Positions 1 to 7,594 of a stretch of 11,747 nt of DNA are shown in pieces. Below the pieces are notes generated by a model, which saw only the letters and a program-made list of their open reading frames with translations, was not told the origin of the DNA and did no database searches. Origin of the DNA: Stramenopiles sp. TOSAG23-3 (lineage: Eukaryota > Sar); the NCBI GenBank assembly GCA_900128585.1, contig LT642729.1:1-11747 (forward strand), in the 5' to 3' direction. Position numbers and translations under genes: made by a program. Position 1 is the first letter of the stretch, and each line of letters begins with the position of its first letter.

Positions 1-1
1 C

Positions 2-70
2 CCTTCCACCCTTGACCTTCTGGTCTCATGTCTGACTTCCAAACCGCAAACACGACCACCTGAAATTTAA
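2..70 (+). CDS. possible 3' end of a gene lying left of the window
   Basis: Frame 2 is open from the left edge for 22 codons and ends in TAA at 68-70; the other two forward frames stop within the first 33 bases. Base composition here resembles the coding blocks and turns AT-rich just after the stop, which is why I list it. The same bases on the reverse strand also open from an ATG at 29-27 to the edge (9 codons), so the gene could equally be a minus-strand start. No family can be recognised from so little sequence. Confidence 0.2.
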   Translation, partial: PSTLDLLVSCLTSKPQTRPPEI

Positions 71-150
71 CTCCTGCTAACAAAAGCTGCGAAGGTAGTA
101 ACAGTAAATTGTTGAAACTCTCTCTTATTTACGATGACGACTGACGACCC

Positions 151-175
151 CTTCTTCTTCTTCTTCTTCTTCTTC
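151..175 (+). repeat. (TTC)n microsatellite
   Basis: An uninterrupted TTC run of about eight triplets, ending where the G-rich segment begins. It is the leftmost of several pyrimidine tracts in the window, all with the pyrimidines on the + strand. Confidence 0.9.
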
Positions 176-247
176 GGCGGGATGGGAGATGGGATGGACG
201 CCTGTGATGATGATGATTGATGGCAAGGGGCCAGGGGCCAGGGGGCC
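176..247 (+). repeat. G-rich segment with GGGGCCA tandem repeat
   Basis: Bases 176-197 carry three GGG runs and flanking GG pairs separated by two to four bases. Bases 227-247 are three copies of a 7-base unit, GGGGCCA, the last slightly altered to GGGGGCC. This is the only G-run-rich patch in an otherwise AT-rich spacer. It could fold into a G-quadruplex, but that is inference. Confidence 0.7.
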
Positions 248-400
248 TATTTCAAAAATGGTTTGTCACACGCTGTACCCCTACCGTTATTATTATACCG
301 CAGCATGGGTATACCATCCAGGTAAATCGAACTAATAATGTAATAAAGACCACCTCCTTATATTAATACCAAGGTATAGTAGTCCGTTCTTCTAATTTTA

Positions 401-511
401 TTTCTTCTTCTTGTTCTTCTTCTTGTTCTTCTTCTTGTTTTCTTCTTTTTCTTCTCTTCTTCTTCTTCCTCTCCTCCTCCTTTCTTCTTCTTCTCTTCTT
501 CTTTTTTTCTC
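401..511 (+). repeat. polypyrimidine TTC/TCC tract
   Basis: About 110 bases made almost only of T and C. The left part is three exact copies of a 12-base unit, TTCTTCTTCTTG, at 402-413, 414-425 and 426-437. The rest is imperfect TTC and TCC. It ends about 240 bases before the start codon of the gene at 752. Confidence 0.9.
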
Positions 512-751
512 ATCACAACAACAATCATCACCACATCATCAAGAAGAAGAAAGGAATTCGAAATTGTCCATTTTTTATATGTACCAGTATATGCTTGCAA
601 CGATACTCTATAATATATAATTGTTGAAATGATAATATAAAAAACAACCACTGTATGTTAAAATAAACCAGAATAAACATTTCAACAAAACCATTAAAGA
701 GGAACTTTAACCTGTTCATCGTCATCAACAGTTAATCAAGTGAACGCCATC

Positions 752-1663
752 ATGCCAAGCCCCATGTACAACAAGAAAAGGACATCAACCACGTCAACGG
801 CAGACTTGCCATTTGAATCATTTCGCTACAGACGCATTACAGGTACCAAATCTGCTAGCGGTCGAATTAAATACCCAGGCAGTGTAAACGGCTCGAAACG
901 ATTAAAAGTTAAACACGACATGGACCAAGGCTTGAAACCCTCTAACATGTCTCATTCTGGAACGTTTTTTAGTCCGCACCTCCAACCAAGGATCATGCAG
1001 CAGAACGGCACACCAAAAACGTTGTTCCGCGCCATGTCAAAACCCCGGCAAGGCCAGATGTTGCCAAGAAGTCTCAATCAAACCGGTACGACTAATTCAA
1101 TAGCGGTGCCGCCTAACAGTTATAATCAGAAACGAAAGCCAAAGCAGAGACCAGGTCGCGGACAAAAGGCAACAGGCCCAAAGAGGAGTTCAAAGGGTCC
1201 TGCTTTCCAAGATAGTCACGTAGAACCGGAAGAAGAGCGTCAATCCTTTGACGGCCCACACTCAATTTCAGGGGAAAACTTTCTCTCTGGGAACGGATTC
1301 TTTTTCTCGCCGTGTAAAACAAGTGTGTTATCAAGAGTTCAAACCATGATGTGGGAAGAAAATAGAATATCGCATTCATCTGCACAAATGAGAATGGCGA
1401 AGAGCCCCCACGCTCCTACGCCCTCGCCGCCTTACAGTGCCAAACAAGAGGAAGGAATAGTTGATTTTTCTATCTACTCAAACAGCGTTGCCGGGCTACC
1501 GCACAGCAGTTCAGCACCGGGTTTTGCCCCCCATCACAACTGCATCCCTCGGCGCGATCAATATAATCGCGATTATTTGGGTGCACCAATGCCGAGCGCC
1601 GATAGTTCGAGTGAGGACGATATGGAATCAACAATGCTGGACTTGTTTGGAGACGAAGACTGA
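752..1663 (+). CDS. disordered basic protein with acidic C-terminal tail, unknown function
   Basis: This encodes 303 residues and I do not recognise the family. The start is the first ATG in the frame; the frame is open back to a TAA at 695-697 but holds no earlier ATG, only a GTG at 740. The protein is rich in Ser, Pro, Asn, Gln, Arg and Lys, with no membrane segment or folded domain that I can see. Residues 125-149 form a Lys/Arg-rich patch (NQKRKPKQRPGRGQK) that would suit a nuclear localisation signal. An FFSP motif occurs twice, at 72-75 and 184-187. The last 18 residues are acidic and end in MLDLFGDED, the mixed acidic and hydrophobic pattern of transactivation or protein-docking tails. 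A chromatin or transcription role is a guess. Coding status rests on length, balanced base composition and the sharp change at both ends. It converges on AFG2, with 259 bases between the stops. Confidence 0.72.
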   Translation: MPSPMYNKKRTSTTSTADLPFESFRYRRITGTKSASGRIKYPGSVNGSKRLKVKHDMDQGLKPSNMSHSGTFFSPHLQPRIMQQNGTPKTLFRAMSKPRQGQMLPRSLNQTGTTNSIAVPPNSYNQKRKPKQRPGRGQKATGPKRSSKGPAFQDSHVEPEEERQSFDGPHSISGENFLSGNGFFFSPCKTSVLSRVQTMMWEENRISHSSAQMRMAKSPHAPTPSPPYSAKQEEGIVDFSIYSNSVAGLPHSSSAPGFAPHHNCIPRRDQYNRDYLGAPMPSADSSSEDDMESTMLDLFGDED

Positions 1664-1797
1664 GGATGCGAAAGTTTTACATCTTAGAAAAAGGGCGGGC
1701 AGCCATTCTTGGGCAGCGTGAAGCGTTTATCTCACTGCAAAAAATGCTTCTCGTAAAATAGAGTGTTTTGGCAGGGGAACAAAATTCAGTCTTTTTT

Positions 1798-1803
1798 TTT
1801 ATT
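1798..1803 (-). promoter_or_regulatory. candidate AATAAA polyadenylation signal for AFG2
   Basis: On the minus strand this reads AATAAA, 120 bases past the AFG2 stop, inside the short convergent spacer. It sits in a T-rich run, so a chance match is possible. I found no AATAAA in the 3' flanks of TUL1, the kelch gene or the 9853 gene, which suggests this organism may not depend on that hexamer. Confidence 0.25.
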
Positions 1804-1922
1804 TATAATTTATGAAGCGGTCTTCCAAAAGTAAGAGAGTAAATGAATTCGCAGTACACCTTAAAATAATAGGCACAACTGACAAAGTTTTACCAACTAC
1901 GATCCTTTGCCGGCGCACTGGG

Positions 1923-4433
1923 CTAGTCTCGCCTTACACTCAAAGAAAATTCTTCGTAAAAATCTAACATTTCTGAGTTTGTCTGGGGCAATACTCTTTC
2001 CAGTGCGGTGACAAAGTGTTTCATTTCCACTAATTCTGCGGACATGTTTTCTTCCAAAGCAACAAACGCCGCCTCACGACAAACAGCGGCCAGCTCCGCA
2101 CCAGTGTACCCCTCGGTCTTTTCCGCAAGGGATTCCAAACCGACCGATTCCTTATTGTAGGGTATTTTGCGCAAGTGAATGTCCAGAATTGCTGCCCGGG
2201 CCTCCTTTTCAGGGAGATTCACGTGCACAAGATAGTCAATCCGCCCCGGTCGGAGTAATGCGGCATCCAGCATATCTGGACGATTTGTGGCAGCTAGCAC
2301 AATAACTTGGTTCAGGGGCTCAACTCCATCCAGCTCGACCAAAATCTGACTTAATACCCTATCAATGACCTTGCTGCCTGCATCCCCTCCACCACCACGT
2401 TTTGTAGCCAGTGCATCGATCTCGTCAAAAAAAACAACTGTCGGTGCCGCCGCCCTTGCTTTTTTGAACAAGTCTCGTACGGCTTTCTCGGAGTCTCCAA
2501 CCCACTGGCTCAAAAGTTCGGGCCCTTTCACCGCAATAAAGTTCATGGAACTTTCCGTCGCGACGGCCTTGGCCATCAAAGTCTTGCTGCAACCGGGTGG
2601 ACCGTACAGAAGAATCCCCTTGGACGGGCGAATTCCAAGATCTGCAAACAACTCCGGGTGCTTCAGCGGCCACTCAACCGCTTCCTGCAACCGTTGCTTT
2701 GCTTTCGTCTGCCCACCAATATCGGTCCACCTAACGGCTGGGACATCGATGGCTAATTCGCGGAGGGCGCTCGGTTTTACCGTCTCTAAGGCGCCTGCGA
2801 AATCTTCGGGTTGGAGTAAAAACGCCCCGGTGCTCTGGTCGTTGCCTCCCGAAGCACTGGGAACGTTCTCGCTTAAGCGCAGCAAGGCGTTCAGTGACGC
2901 TTCCTGAACGAGAGCTTTCAAATCGGCGCCTACAAACCCATGGGTTATCGAAGCAAAGCGTTGAACATCACTGTCCGAAAAATTGTGAGGCACAGCACGA
3001 AGAAGGCAGTTCAGAATTTCTTTGCGACCTGTCTTGTTGGGAATCCCTATTTCTAGCTCTCGGTCAAATCTACCCGGGCGTCGTAGCGCTTGATCAATGG
3101 CGTCGGGGCGGTTGGTGGCTGCAATCACAACAACTCTCTCGTTGTCGCACGTGGATGCACCGTCCATGAGAGTCAACAGCGTCGAAACCATCCGTTTGTC
3201 CACCTCTTCAACGTTCCGCCCCCCGGCCCCATCTTCCCCTTTCCCATCTCGTCGCGGGCACAACGCATCTATTTCGTCGATAAAAATTATAGCCGGCTGC
3301 TCTTCAACGGCTCTGTCAAACACATCCCGTAGTGCACCCTCCGACTCCCCCACGTATGTGCTGAGCAATTCAGGCCCGTTGATCGCAAAAAACGATGCAT
3401 CCGCATCTTGAGAGACGGCTTGCGCCAGCAATGTTTTCCCCGTTCCCGGAGGGCCATACAACAGAACCCCTTTCGGAGGACGGACGCCTATGTTTGAAAA
3501 TACCTCGGGCTGATGCAGAGGCATGTAAACCATCTGCCGTACGTTTTCTACCTGGTCCTTCAGCCCCCCAATGTGCTCAAATTTTCCACGGTTCCTGTCG
3601 TTCGCGTGGGCTGCGGGGTGTTTTGAGCCATCTTCTTCTTGTTGTATAATAAGGCGAGTCCAGGGCTTGACCAAAAATACACCGGTGTCAGAATCGCTAT
3701 CGCTCCCTGGGTGGTCTTGCGGGGAGGAAACTTGGCCCCGAGCGTCGCTAACTGTGCAGCGGTAGGAAGTTCCAAACATGGACACTGAAAAAGGAGTCCC
3801 TTTCGTCACTAACCGACCGCCTATAAGCTGGCACATGTACTGTGAAAACCCTTTTGGTAAGGCGGGAATGGCCTTTGCAGTTTTATACGGATTATACATC
3901 GTTACTGTTAGTCGCTTTGCAGGAACCACGCCGGTCAGGTCCATACCGGCAGACCTGACGAAAAAGAACACCGGTTCGTCGTTTGAACGACTCTTCGTCC
4001 CAGAGTTCTTTATCCCCATCGTGCGCCGTAACAGGAGACTAAAATTAATAGTCCCGTCCACGGCTTTGGGGTGCATCCAAGCAACGGCGATGAAGGAAAC
4101 GCCTTCGGGCTTTACAGCGTCACTTTCATTTATGTTCAACTGTTCAAGTGCGTCAGCGACCGACGCCGTCGTGTCTATCTGGCCCTCGGGGGCGCTGTCT
4201 TTCTCTTTGGTCCGCACCAAGACCAACGAGCCGCACTGAAGACCATTTGCCTCCATCTCCTTCCGCGACAAATATACAATGCACTGGTTTTGGCTTGCAA
4301 ACATATCGCCGTCGTCGGACATTTGAGGACCAAACCCTTTTGTAATAAAACTCCCTAAACGCACGTTGAATTCTACACTCTCACCAAGACCACCCCCTGG
4401 GGCACCCTCTTGTTCAGCCGAAGGACCCTCCAT
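1923..4433 (-). CDS. AFG2: AFG2/SPATA5/CIP111-type double AAA+ ATPase
   Basis: This encodes 836 residues, close to the usual length of yeast Afg2 and animal SPATA5. In those organisms the hexamer extracts shuttling factors such as Rlp24 from cytoplasmic pre-60S ribosomes; the plant relative is the calmodulin-binding CIP111. The N-terminal domain (about 1-280) has the Cdc48-like double-psi barrel character. D1 has Walker A GPPGTGKT (327-334), Walker B IIFIDE (382-387), sensor Asn441 and an RRPGRFDRE arginine-finger segment (451-459). D2 has Walker A GPPGCSKT (611-618), Walker B VVFFDE (666-671), sensor Asn717 and LLRPGRID (726-733). Cys-Ser in place of Thr-Gly in the D2 P-loop is the family hallmark that separates AFG2 from Cdc48/p97 and NVL. 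All catalytic residues are present and there is no intron. The start is the first ATG; only TTG and GTG codons lie just before it in frame. It is divergent from TUL1 with about 800 bases between. Confidence 0.95.
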   Translation of the reverse strand: MEGPSAEQEGAPGGGLGESVEFNVRLGSFITKGFGPQMSDDGDMFASQNQCIVYLSRKEMEANGLQCGSLVLVRTKEKDSAPEGQIDTTASVADALEQLNINESDAVKPEGVSFIAVAWMHPKAVDGTINFSLLLRRTMGIKNSGTKSRSNDEPVFFFVRSAGMDLTGVVPAKRLTVTMYNPYKTAKAIPALPKGFSQYMCQLIGGRLVTKGTPFSVSMFGTSYRCTVSDARGQVSSPQDHPGSDSDSDTGVFLVKPWTRLIIQQEEDGSKHPAAHANDRNRGKFEHIGGLKDQVENVRQMVYMPLHQPEVFSNIGVRPPKGVLLYGPPGTGKTLLAQAVSQDADASFFAINGPELLSTYVGESEGALRDVFDRAVEEQPAIIFIDEIDALCPRRDGKGEDGAGGRNVEEVDKRMVSTLLTLMDGASTCDNERVVVIAATNRPDAIDQALRRPGRFDRELEIGIPNKTGRKEILNCLLRAVPHNFSDSDVQRFASITHGFVGADLKALVQEASLNALLRLSENVPSASGGNDQSTGAFLLQPEDFAGALETVKPSALRELAIDVPAVRWTDIGGQTKAKQRLQEAVEWPLKHPELFADLGIRPSKGILLYGPPGCSKTLMAKAVATESSMNFIAVKGPELLSQWVGDSEKAVRDLFKKARAAAPTVVFFDEIDALATKRGGGGDAGSKVIDRVLSQILVELDGVEPLNQVIVLAATNRPDMLDAALLRPGRIDYLVHVNLPEKEARAAILDIHLRKIPYNKESVGLESLAEKTEGYTGAELAAVCREAAFVALEENMSAELVEMKHFVTALERVLPQTNSEMLDFYEEFSLSVRRD

Positions 4434-4635
4434 CACCAACCTTCTATCTACAGAACTCTAAACCGGTCGCTATAACAAAGCCCGCGTAACAAAAAACTAG
4501 AGTGAACTCCATGCATGCTGACAACCCCCTTTTTCGTTCTACTCTTGTTCTTACGTACTGTTCAAATACTGTAATATATAATTCAAAAGAATTATTCCTA
4601 ATTAATTTATTTTTTTTATAATAGTCGTTTTTTTG

Positions 4636-5025
4636 TTTTCGTCGTTCTTCTCTTCTTCTTTCTTCTTCTTTATTAATAATTCTTCTTCTTTCTTCTTCTT
4701 CTCTCTCTTCTTCCTTCTTCTTCTTCTTCTTCTTCTTCTTTTTTCTTTTTTTAGTAATAATAATTCTTCTTTTCTTCTTTTTCTTCTTCTTCTTCTTCTT
4801 CTTCCTTCTTCTTCTTCTTCTTCTTCTTCTTCTTCTTCTTCTTCTTCTTTTTTCTTTTTTTAGTAATAATAATTCTTCTTTTCTTCTTTTTTTTCTTCTT
4901 TCTTCTTCTTTCTTCTTTCTTCTTCTATTAATATTGTGTATTATAATAATACTTTCTTCTTCTCTTCTTTCTTCTTTTCTTTTTATTTTTTTCATTCACC
5001 GTTCCTTCTTTTCTTCTTCTTCTTC
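4636..5025 (+). repeat. large TTC-rich polypyrimidine satellite
   Basis: About 390 bases dominated by TTC and T runs on the + strand, broken by short AT islands (TATTAATAAT near 4671, TAGTAATAATAATT at 4752 and 4861, TATTAATATTGTG near 4927). It contains a duplicated unit described separately. Such long mirror-like pyrimidine tracts can form triplex DNA, and GAA/TTC arrays are known to be unstable in length. The tract lies about 210 bases upstream of the TUL1 start. Confidence 0.92.
4711..4900 (+). repeat. tandem duplication inside the satellite, second copy expanded
   Basis: Two copies share the same order of parts: TTCC, a TTC run, six T, one C, seven T, AGTAATAATAATT, then CTTCTTTTCTTC. 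Copy 1 begins at 4711 and copy 2 at 4802. The TTC run is 26 bases in copy 1 (4715-4740) and 44 bases in copy 2 (4806-4849), a difference of exactly six triplets. The T run after the last shared block is also longer in copy 2 (eight against five). This reads as a segment duplication followed by repeat-length change. Confidence 0.85.
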
Positions 5026-5239
5026 GGTATTTTTCGACGCCTCGAATTAAAATAATAATTATAAATTTTTGTTTTTGTTGTTACATAATAAATAAGTTCC
5101 ATGAACCAAAACGACATTCTTCTTTTTGGATAATATCGATGTTGCATTGTTTTGCTCGTCTTGTCACTTTCCGCTTGTTTGCTATAGAAGGGGTGCAAGA
5201 TAGTATTATTGTAATCAGGCGGTCGTAGAAAAGTGGTCC

Positions 5240-7231
5240 ATGCTTCTCCCCGCAGGTGGTATGCGGGGCCCCCGAACGGAGGCGCTTATGCGAAGGCGTC
5301 GATATGTTACCCTGTTTACATTTCTACTCTTTTTGGTTTTGGTTGCGGAAGACCAGCCTGGGAAAACGCGTGCGGACAGAAAGGGGGGTAAGAAGCGTGT
5401 CTCCGTAAAAGTTGCCAAAGCAAGTGACGATGATGGGGAGGATACGCCCCCCGGCTCTAAAGTCTCGCAGGAGAAGAACACCACCGTGCGCAGCCCGTCA
5501 ATATTTGGTAGAAATGAAGCAACCCCGGGATTGGGAAGGGATGATGGCATTGTTATCAATTCTATTGGAGACAATGGGGCGCTGCAGTACTTGCGGATGG
5601 CCCACCGGGAAATGGAAGGGGAGAGCATGTTCCCGAAGAATCTAACCGCGCAATTTTTCGGAGCCTGGAAACGAACTGAGAGGTCTGCCAAGGGGGCGGG
5701 CGACGACAACATTACCGTGTTCACTCAACTTCGAGAGCACTCCGTCGTCAAAAACAGCAAGTTGAAATTAACGAAAACGTTCGGAAATTTTTCTTTGTAC
5801 CTCAAAGCGAGTCCCTCCCCATCCCCTTTTCTCTCCAAACTGGAAGGTTCTATACGTATTTTCAACGGTGAAAGTCGGACTGAGAATGACATCCGGTCTT
5901 CGGTGAATGGGCTGTACCTTCGAAAATCAGGACGCGTCACCATTTTTGCCAACGCGATCAAGCCAAAAATTGGGGTACACATGGGGACAAAATATCGGTT
6001 CAAGAACTACAAAAATAAGACGAACCACACGAGGGAGAAGGGGGTTGACGAACAAGATCGCAAGAGGCCCTACCTCAGGGTCCCGACTGGGGACAACAAG
6101 TGCTTCATGCGGTTTGACTTCGATTTAAAGAAAAGCGGGGACCCGTCCCTGAAATTCGTAAAACGGTACGGCGGTTCGAACGCCGTTGAGCCCGTGCGTA
6201 TCGACGGGTTCGCCCGTGCTCCTTTCAATTGTCACCACTTAAGGTTGGAGCTTTCTGCAACTGCGATGACCATTGATTTTGAAAAGGTTTACTCTGCAGG
6301 CACTGTGTACGGCATGTTTGTCTGTGCCTTGGTGGTTTGGCAATTCGCAGCGCTTATTAAGCAAGTGCAATTTATCTCGACCCAAGCCGCGGCAGGCCGA
6401 TTTTCCATGCTCACCGTGGCGATGCAAGGGATTCTAGACGCAGTCTTGTGTCTGGGTCACTTTTCTGTAGGGTTCAGTGCAGAGCCACTGTTCAACACCT
6501 TTGGCACAATTGGGTTTTTGAAGCTGATAAGCTTTTCTATTTTTGAATTGCGGATCGTTCTGATGATATGGAAGTCACGACGGCCGGACCTTTTTTCCCA
6601 GGGGTGGGTCATTGTCCGCCAGGAAGTGAGCAAAGTCTACTCCCATTTTTATTGCACCTTGTTGATCGGGCTGACTCTGCTTTATCATTTGTGGGACTCA
6701 ATTGCTGTGCTGGTATTTCTTGCTTACTCGTTTTGGGTGCCACAAATTGTGGAAAACGCTTATTTCGATGTCAAGAAAGCCATGTGTGTCGAATATTTCC
6801 GCTGCATGACATACTCCCGGCTGTTCATACCGTGCTATTTTTGGTTCTACGAAAACAACATTGCAGGCGTATTTTTTCGCACAAGCGCCCGCCCAATCCT
6901 TGGGACATGCTTGGTGCTGTGGGTGTTGCTCCAAGCAGCGCTTCTGCGCGCCCAAGAAAGGTTTGGCCCGAGGTGTTTTGTGCCAAAGCGGTTTCTTCCG
7001 GAAAAGTACGACTATCGGAGAAAAGTCGTTTGTAAGCAGTCCCTTGCGGACGCCGAAAATGGCGAAAGTGAAGAAATTAATTGTTCAATCTGTTTGAACC
7101 CAGTGGAAGCAGGAAGCAATGAGTACATGGTGACGCCGTGTGACCATTTCTTTCACGATTCGTGCCTGGAACGTTGGATGGATGTGAAACAAGAGTGCCC
7201 GGTTTGCCGCACTGTTCTCCCAACAGTTTAG
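5240..7231 (+). CDS. TUL1: Tul1/FLY-type multi-pass RING-H2 E3 ubiquitin ligase
   Basis: This encodes 663 residues. The family (yeast Tul1 of the Dsc complex, plant FLY1/FLY2) ubiquitinates membrane proteins in the Golgi and endosomes. A basic start (RRRR at 18-21) and hydrophobic stretch (22-36) form a signal peptide; Met17 could be the true start instead of Met1. Residues 37-350 are the lumenal domain, with N-glycosylation sequons at 80, 134, 157, 183 and 262. About seven membrane helices follow, near 354-374, 388-410, 420-444, 468-484, 486-505, 525-545 and 551-570. The stretch around 390-445 (AMQGILDAVLCLGH, then FLKLISFSIFELR) matches the conserved Tul1 core as I know it. The C-terminus is a complete RING-H2 domain: Cys615, Cys618, Cys634, His636, His639, Cys642, Cys653, Cys656, ending seven residues later. 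Single exon. It converges on the kelch gene. Confidence 0.93.
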   Translation: MLLPAGGMRGPRTEALMRRRRYVTLFTFLLFLVLVAEDQPGKTRADRKGGKKRVSVKVAKASDDDGEDTPPGSKVSQEKNTTVRSPSIFGRNEATPGLGRDDGIVINSIGDNGALQYLRMAHREMEGESMFPKNLTAQFFGAWKRTERSAKGAGDDNITVFTQLREHSVVKNSKLKLTKTFGNFSLYLKASPSPSPFLSKLEGSIRIFNGESRTENDIRSSVNGLYLRKSGRVTIFANAIKPKIGVHMGTKYRFKNYKNKTNHTREKGVDEQDRKRPYLRVPTGDNKCFMRFDFDLKKSGDPSLKFVKRYGGSNAVEPVRIDGFARAPFNCHHLRLELSATAMTIDFEKVYSAGTVYGMFVCALVVWQFAALIKQVQFISTQAAAGRFSMLTVAMQGILDAVLCLGHFSVGFSAEPLFNTFGTIGFLKLISFSIFELRIVLMIWKSRRPDLFSQGWVIVRQEVSKVYSHFYCTLLIGLTLLYHLWDSIAVLVFLAYSFWVPQIVENAYFDVKKAMCVEYFRCMTYSRLFIPCYFWFYENNIAGVFFRTSARPILGTCLVLWVLLQAALLRAQERFGPRCFVPKRFLPEKYDYRRKVVCKQSLADAENGESEEINCSICLNPVEAGSNEYMVTPCDHFFHDSCLERWMDVKQECPVCRTVLPTV

Positions 7232-7483
7232 CGCAGAGGAGGACAGAATCGTAAGAAAAACAAAATATAACGTAGGCCTGTTATTTCGTATCATGCATGG
7301 AGTACACATGAGAATGATAGTCAGGACTAAGTGACAAGGGTATATCGATTTACTAAAATCGCAAACAGTAGAGCTCAGTTCGCAGTACATTAATTTTAAT
7401 TCCTTACCTACTAATGGACAAAAGGAGCAGATTCATTTTCGCAGAGTACATGAGAAAGCTAAATTTTAATTACACTTAAATTA

Positions 7484-7540
7484 ACACAGCCAATTTTTTG
7501 TTTTTAATAACATAACTCAGCCAATTTTTGTTTTTTAATC
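7484..7540 (+). repeat. two direct repeats, 31-base period
   Basis: AACACAGCCAATTTTTTG followed by TTTTTAATA begins at 7484, and AACTCAGCCAATTTTTGT followed by TTTTTAATC begins at 7515. They differ by one substitution and the lengths of two T runs. The repeats lie between two convergent stop codons. Confidence 0.75.
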
Positions 7541-7545
7541 ATATC

Positions 7546-7559
7546 ATATCATATGATAT
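7546..7559. repeat. 14-base perfect palindrome
   Basis: ATATCATATGATAT is its own reverse complement, centred on a CATATG. It is preceded by further ATATC units, so it is partly a by-product of a short ATATC repeat. It lies about 35 bases beyond the kelch stop codon, where a 3'-end or cruciform role is possible but unproven. Confidence 0.5.
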
Positions 7560-7594
7560 TTAATTTTAAGCCGCACCTGCGCAAAGAGTGTTTT

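Larger units (their letters stand above)
71..751. other. intergenic region, repeat-rich, upstream of the 752 gene
   Basis: I see no credible gene in this stretch. It contains a TTC run (151-175), a G-rich segment (176-247), small GAT and TAT runs, a long pyrimidine tract (401-511), and then AT-rich DNA leading to the gene start. An open frame on the minus strand across 358-651 is only the purine-rich complement of the TTC tract and reads as strings of Arg, Lys and Glu. The last 250 bases are the likely 5' flank or untranslated leader of the gene at 752. Confidence 0.7.
4434..5239. promoter_or_regulatory. divergent AFG2/TUL1 intergenic region, likely bidirectional promoter
   Basis: This is the only space from which both AFG2 (leftward) and TUL1 (rightward) can be transcribed. 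From the left it holds about 120 bases of mixed sequence next to AFG2, an AT-rich stretch, the long TTC satellite (4636-5025), and then about 210 bases of AT-rich DNA up to the TUL1 start with several AATAAT and TATAA-like strings. I see no gene here. The long open frame across 4444-4995 on the minus strand is the Lys/Arg/Glu translation of the repeat complement. No specific binding site can be named from the sequence alone. Confidence 0.6.
7232..7594. other. convergent TUL1/kelch intergenic region
   Basis: This holds the 3' flanks of both genes. It is AT-rich without TTC tracts, and contains a pair of near-identical direct repeats (7484-7540) next to a palindrome (7546-7559). No AATAAA lies on the TUL1 strand, nor on the kelch strand. 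I see no gene or structural RNA. Confidence 0.65.

Noticed and set aside
358-651. Minus-strand open frame of 97 codons
   Set aside because: It is the complement of the TTC tract and reads as Lys, Arg, Glu and Gly runs; length comes from the repeat lacking stops, not from selection.
3778-4239. Forward open frame of 153 codons inside AFG2
   Set aside because: Antisense shadow of the AFG2 N-terminal domain, which is clearly the coding strand.
1923-4433. Calling the double AAA ATPase Cdc48/p97 or NVL
   Set aside because: The second P-loop reads GPPGCSKT, the AFG2/SPATA5 hallmark, and the N-terminal domain is not Cdc48-like in sequence detail.
4444-4995. Minus-strand open frame of 183 codons across the satellite
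   Set aside because: Almost all Lys, Arg and Glu from GAA-type triplets, with no family signal; the repeat explains it fully.
5215-5724. Minus-strand open frame of 169 codons
   Set aside because: Antisense to the TUL1 lumenal domain; no recognisable domain and the TUL1 frame continues through it.
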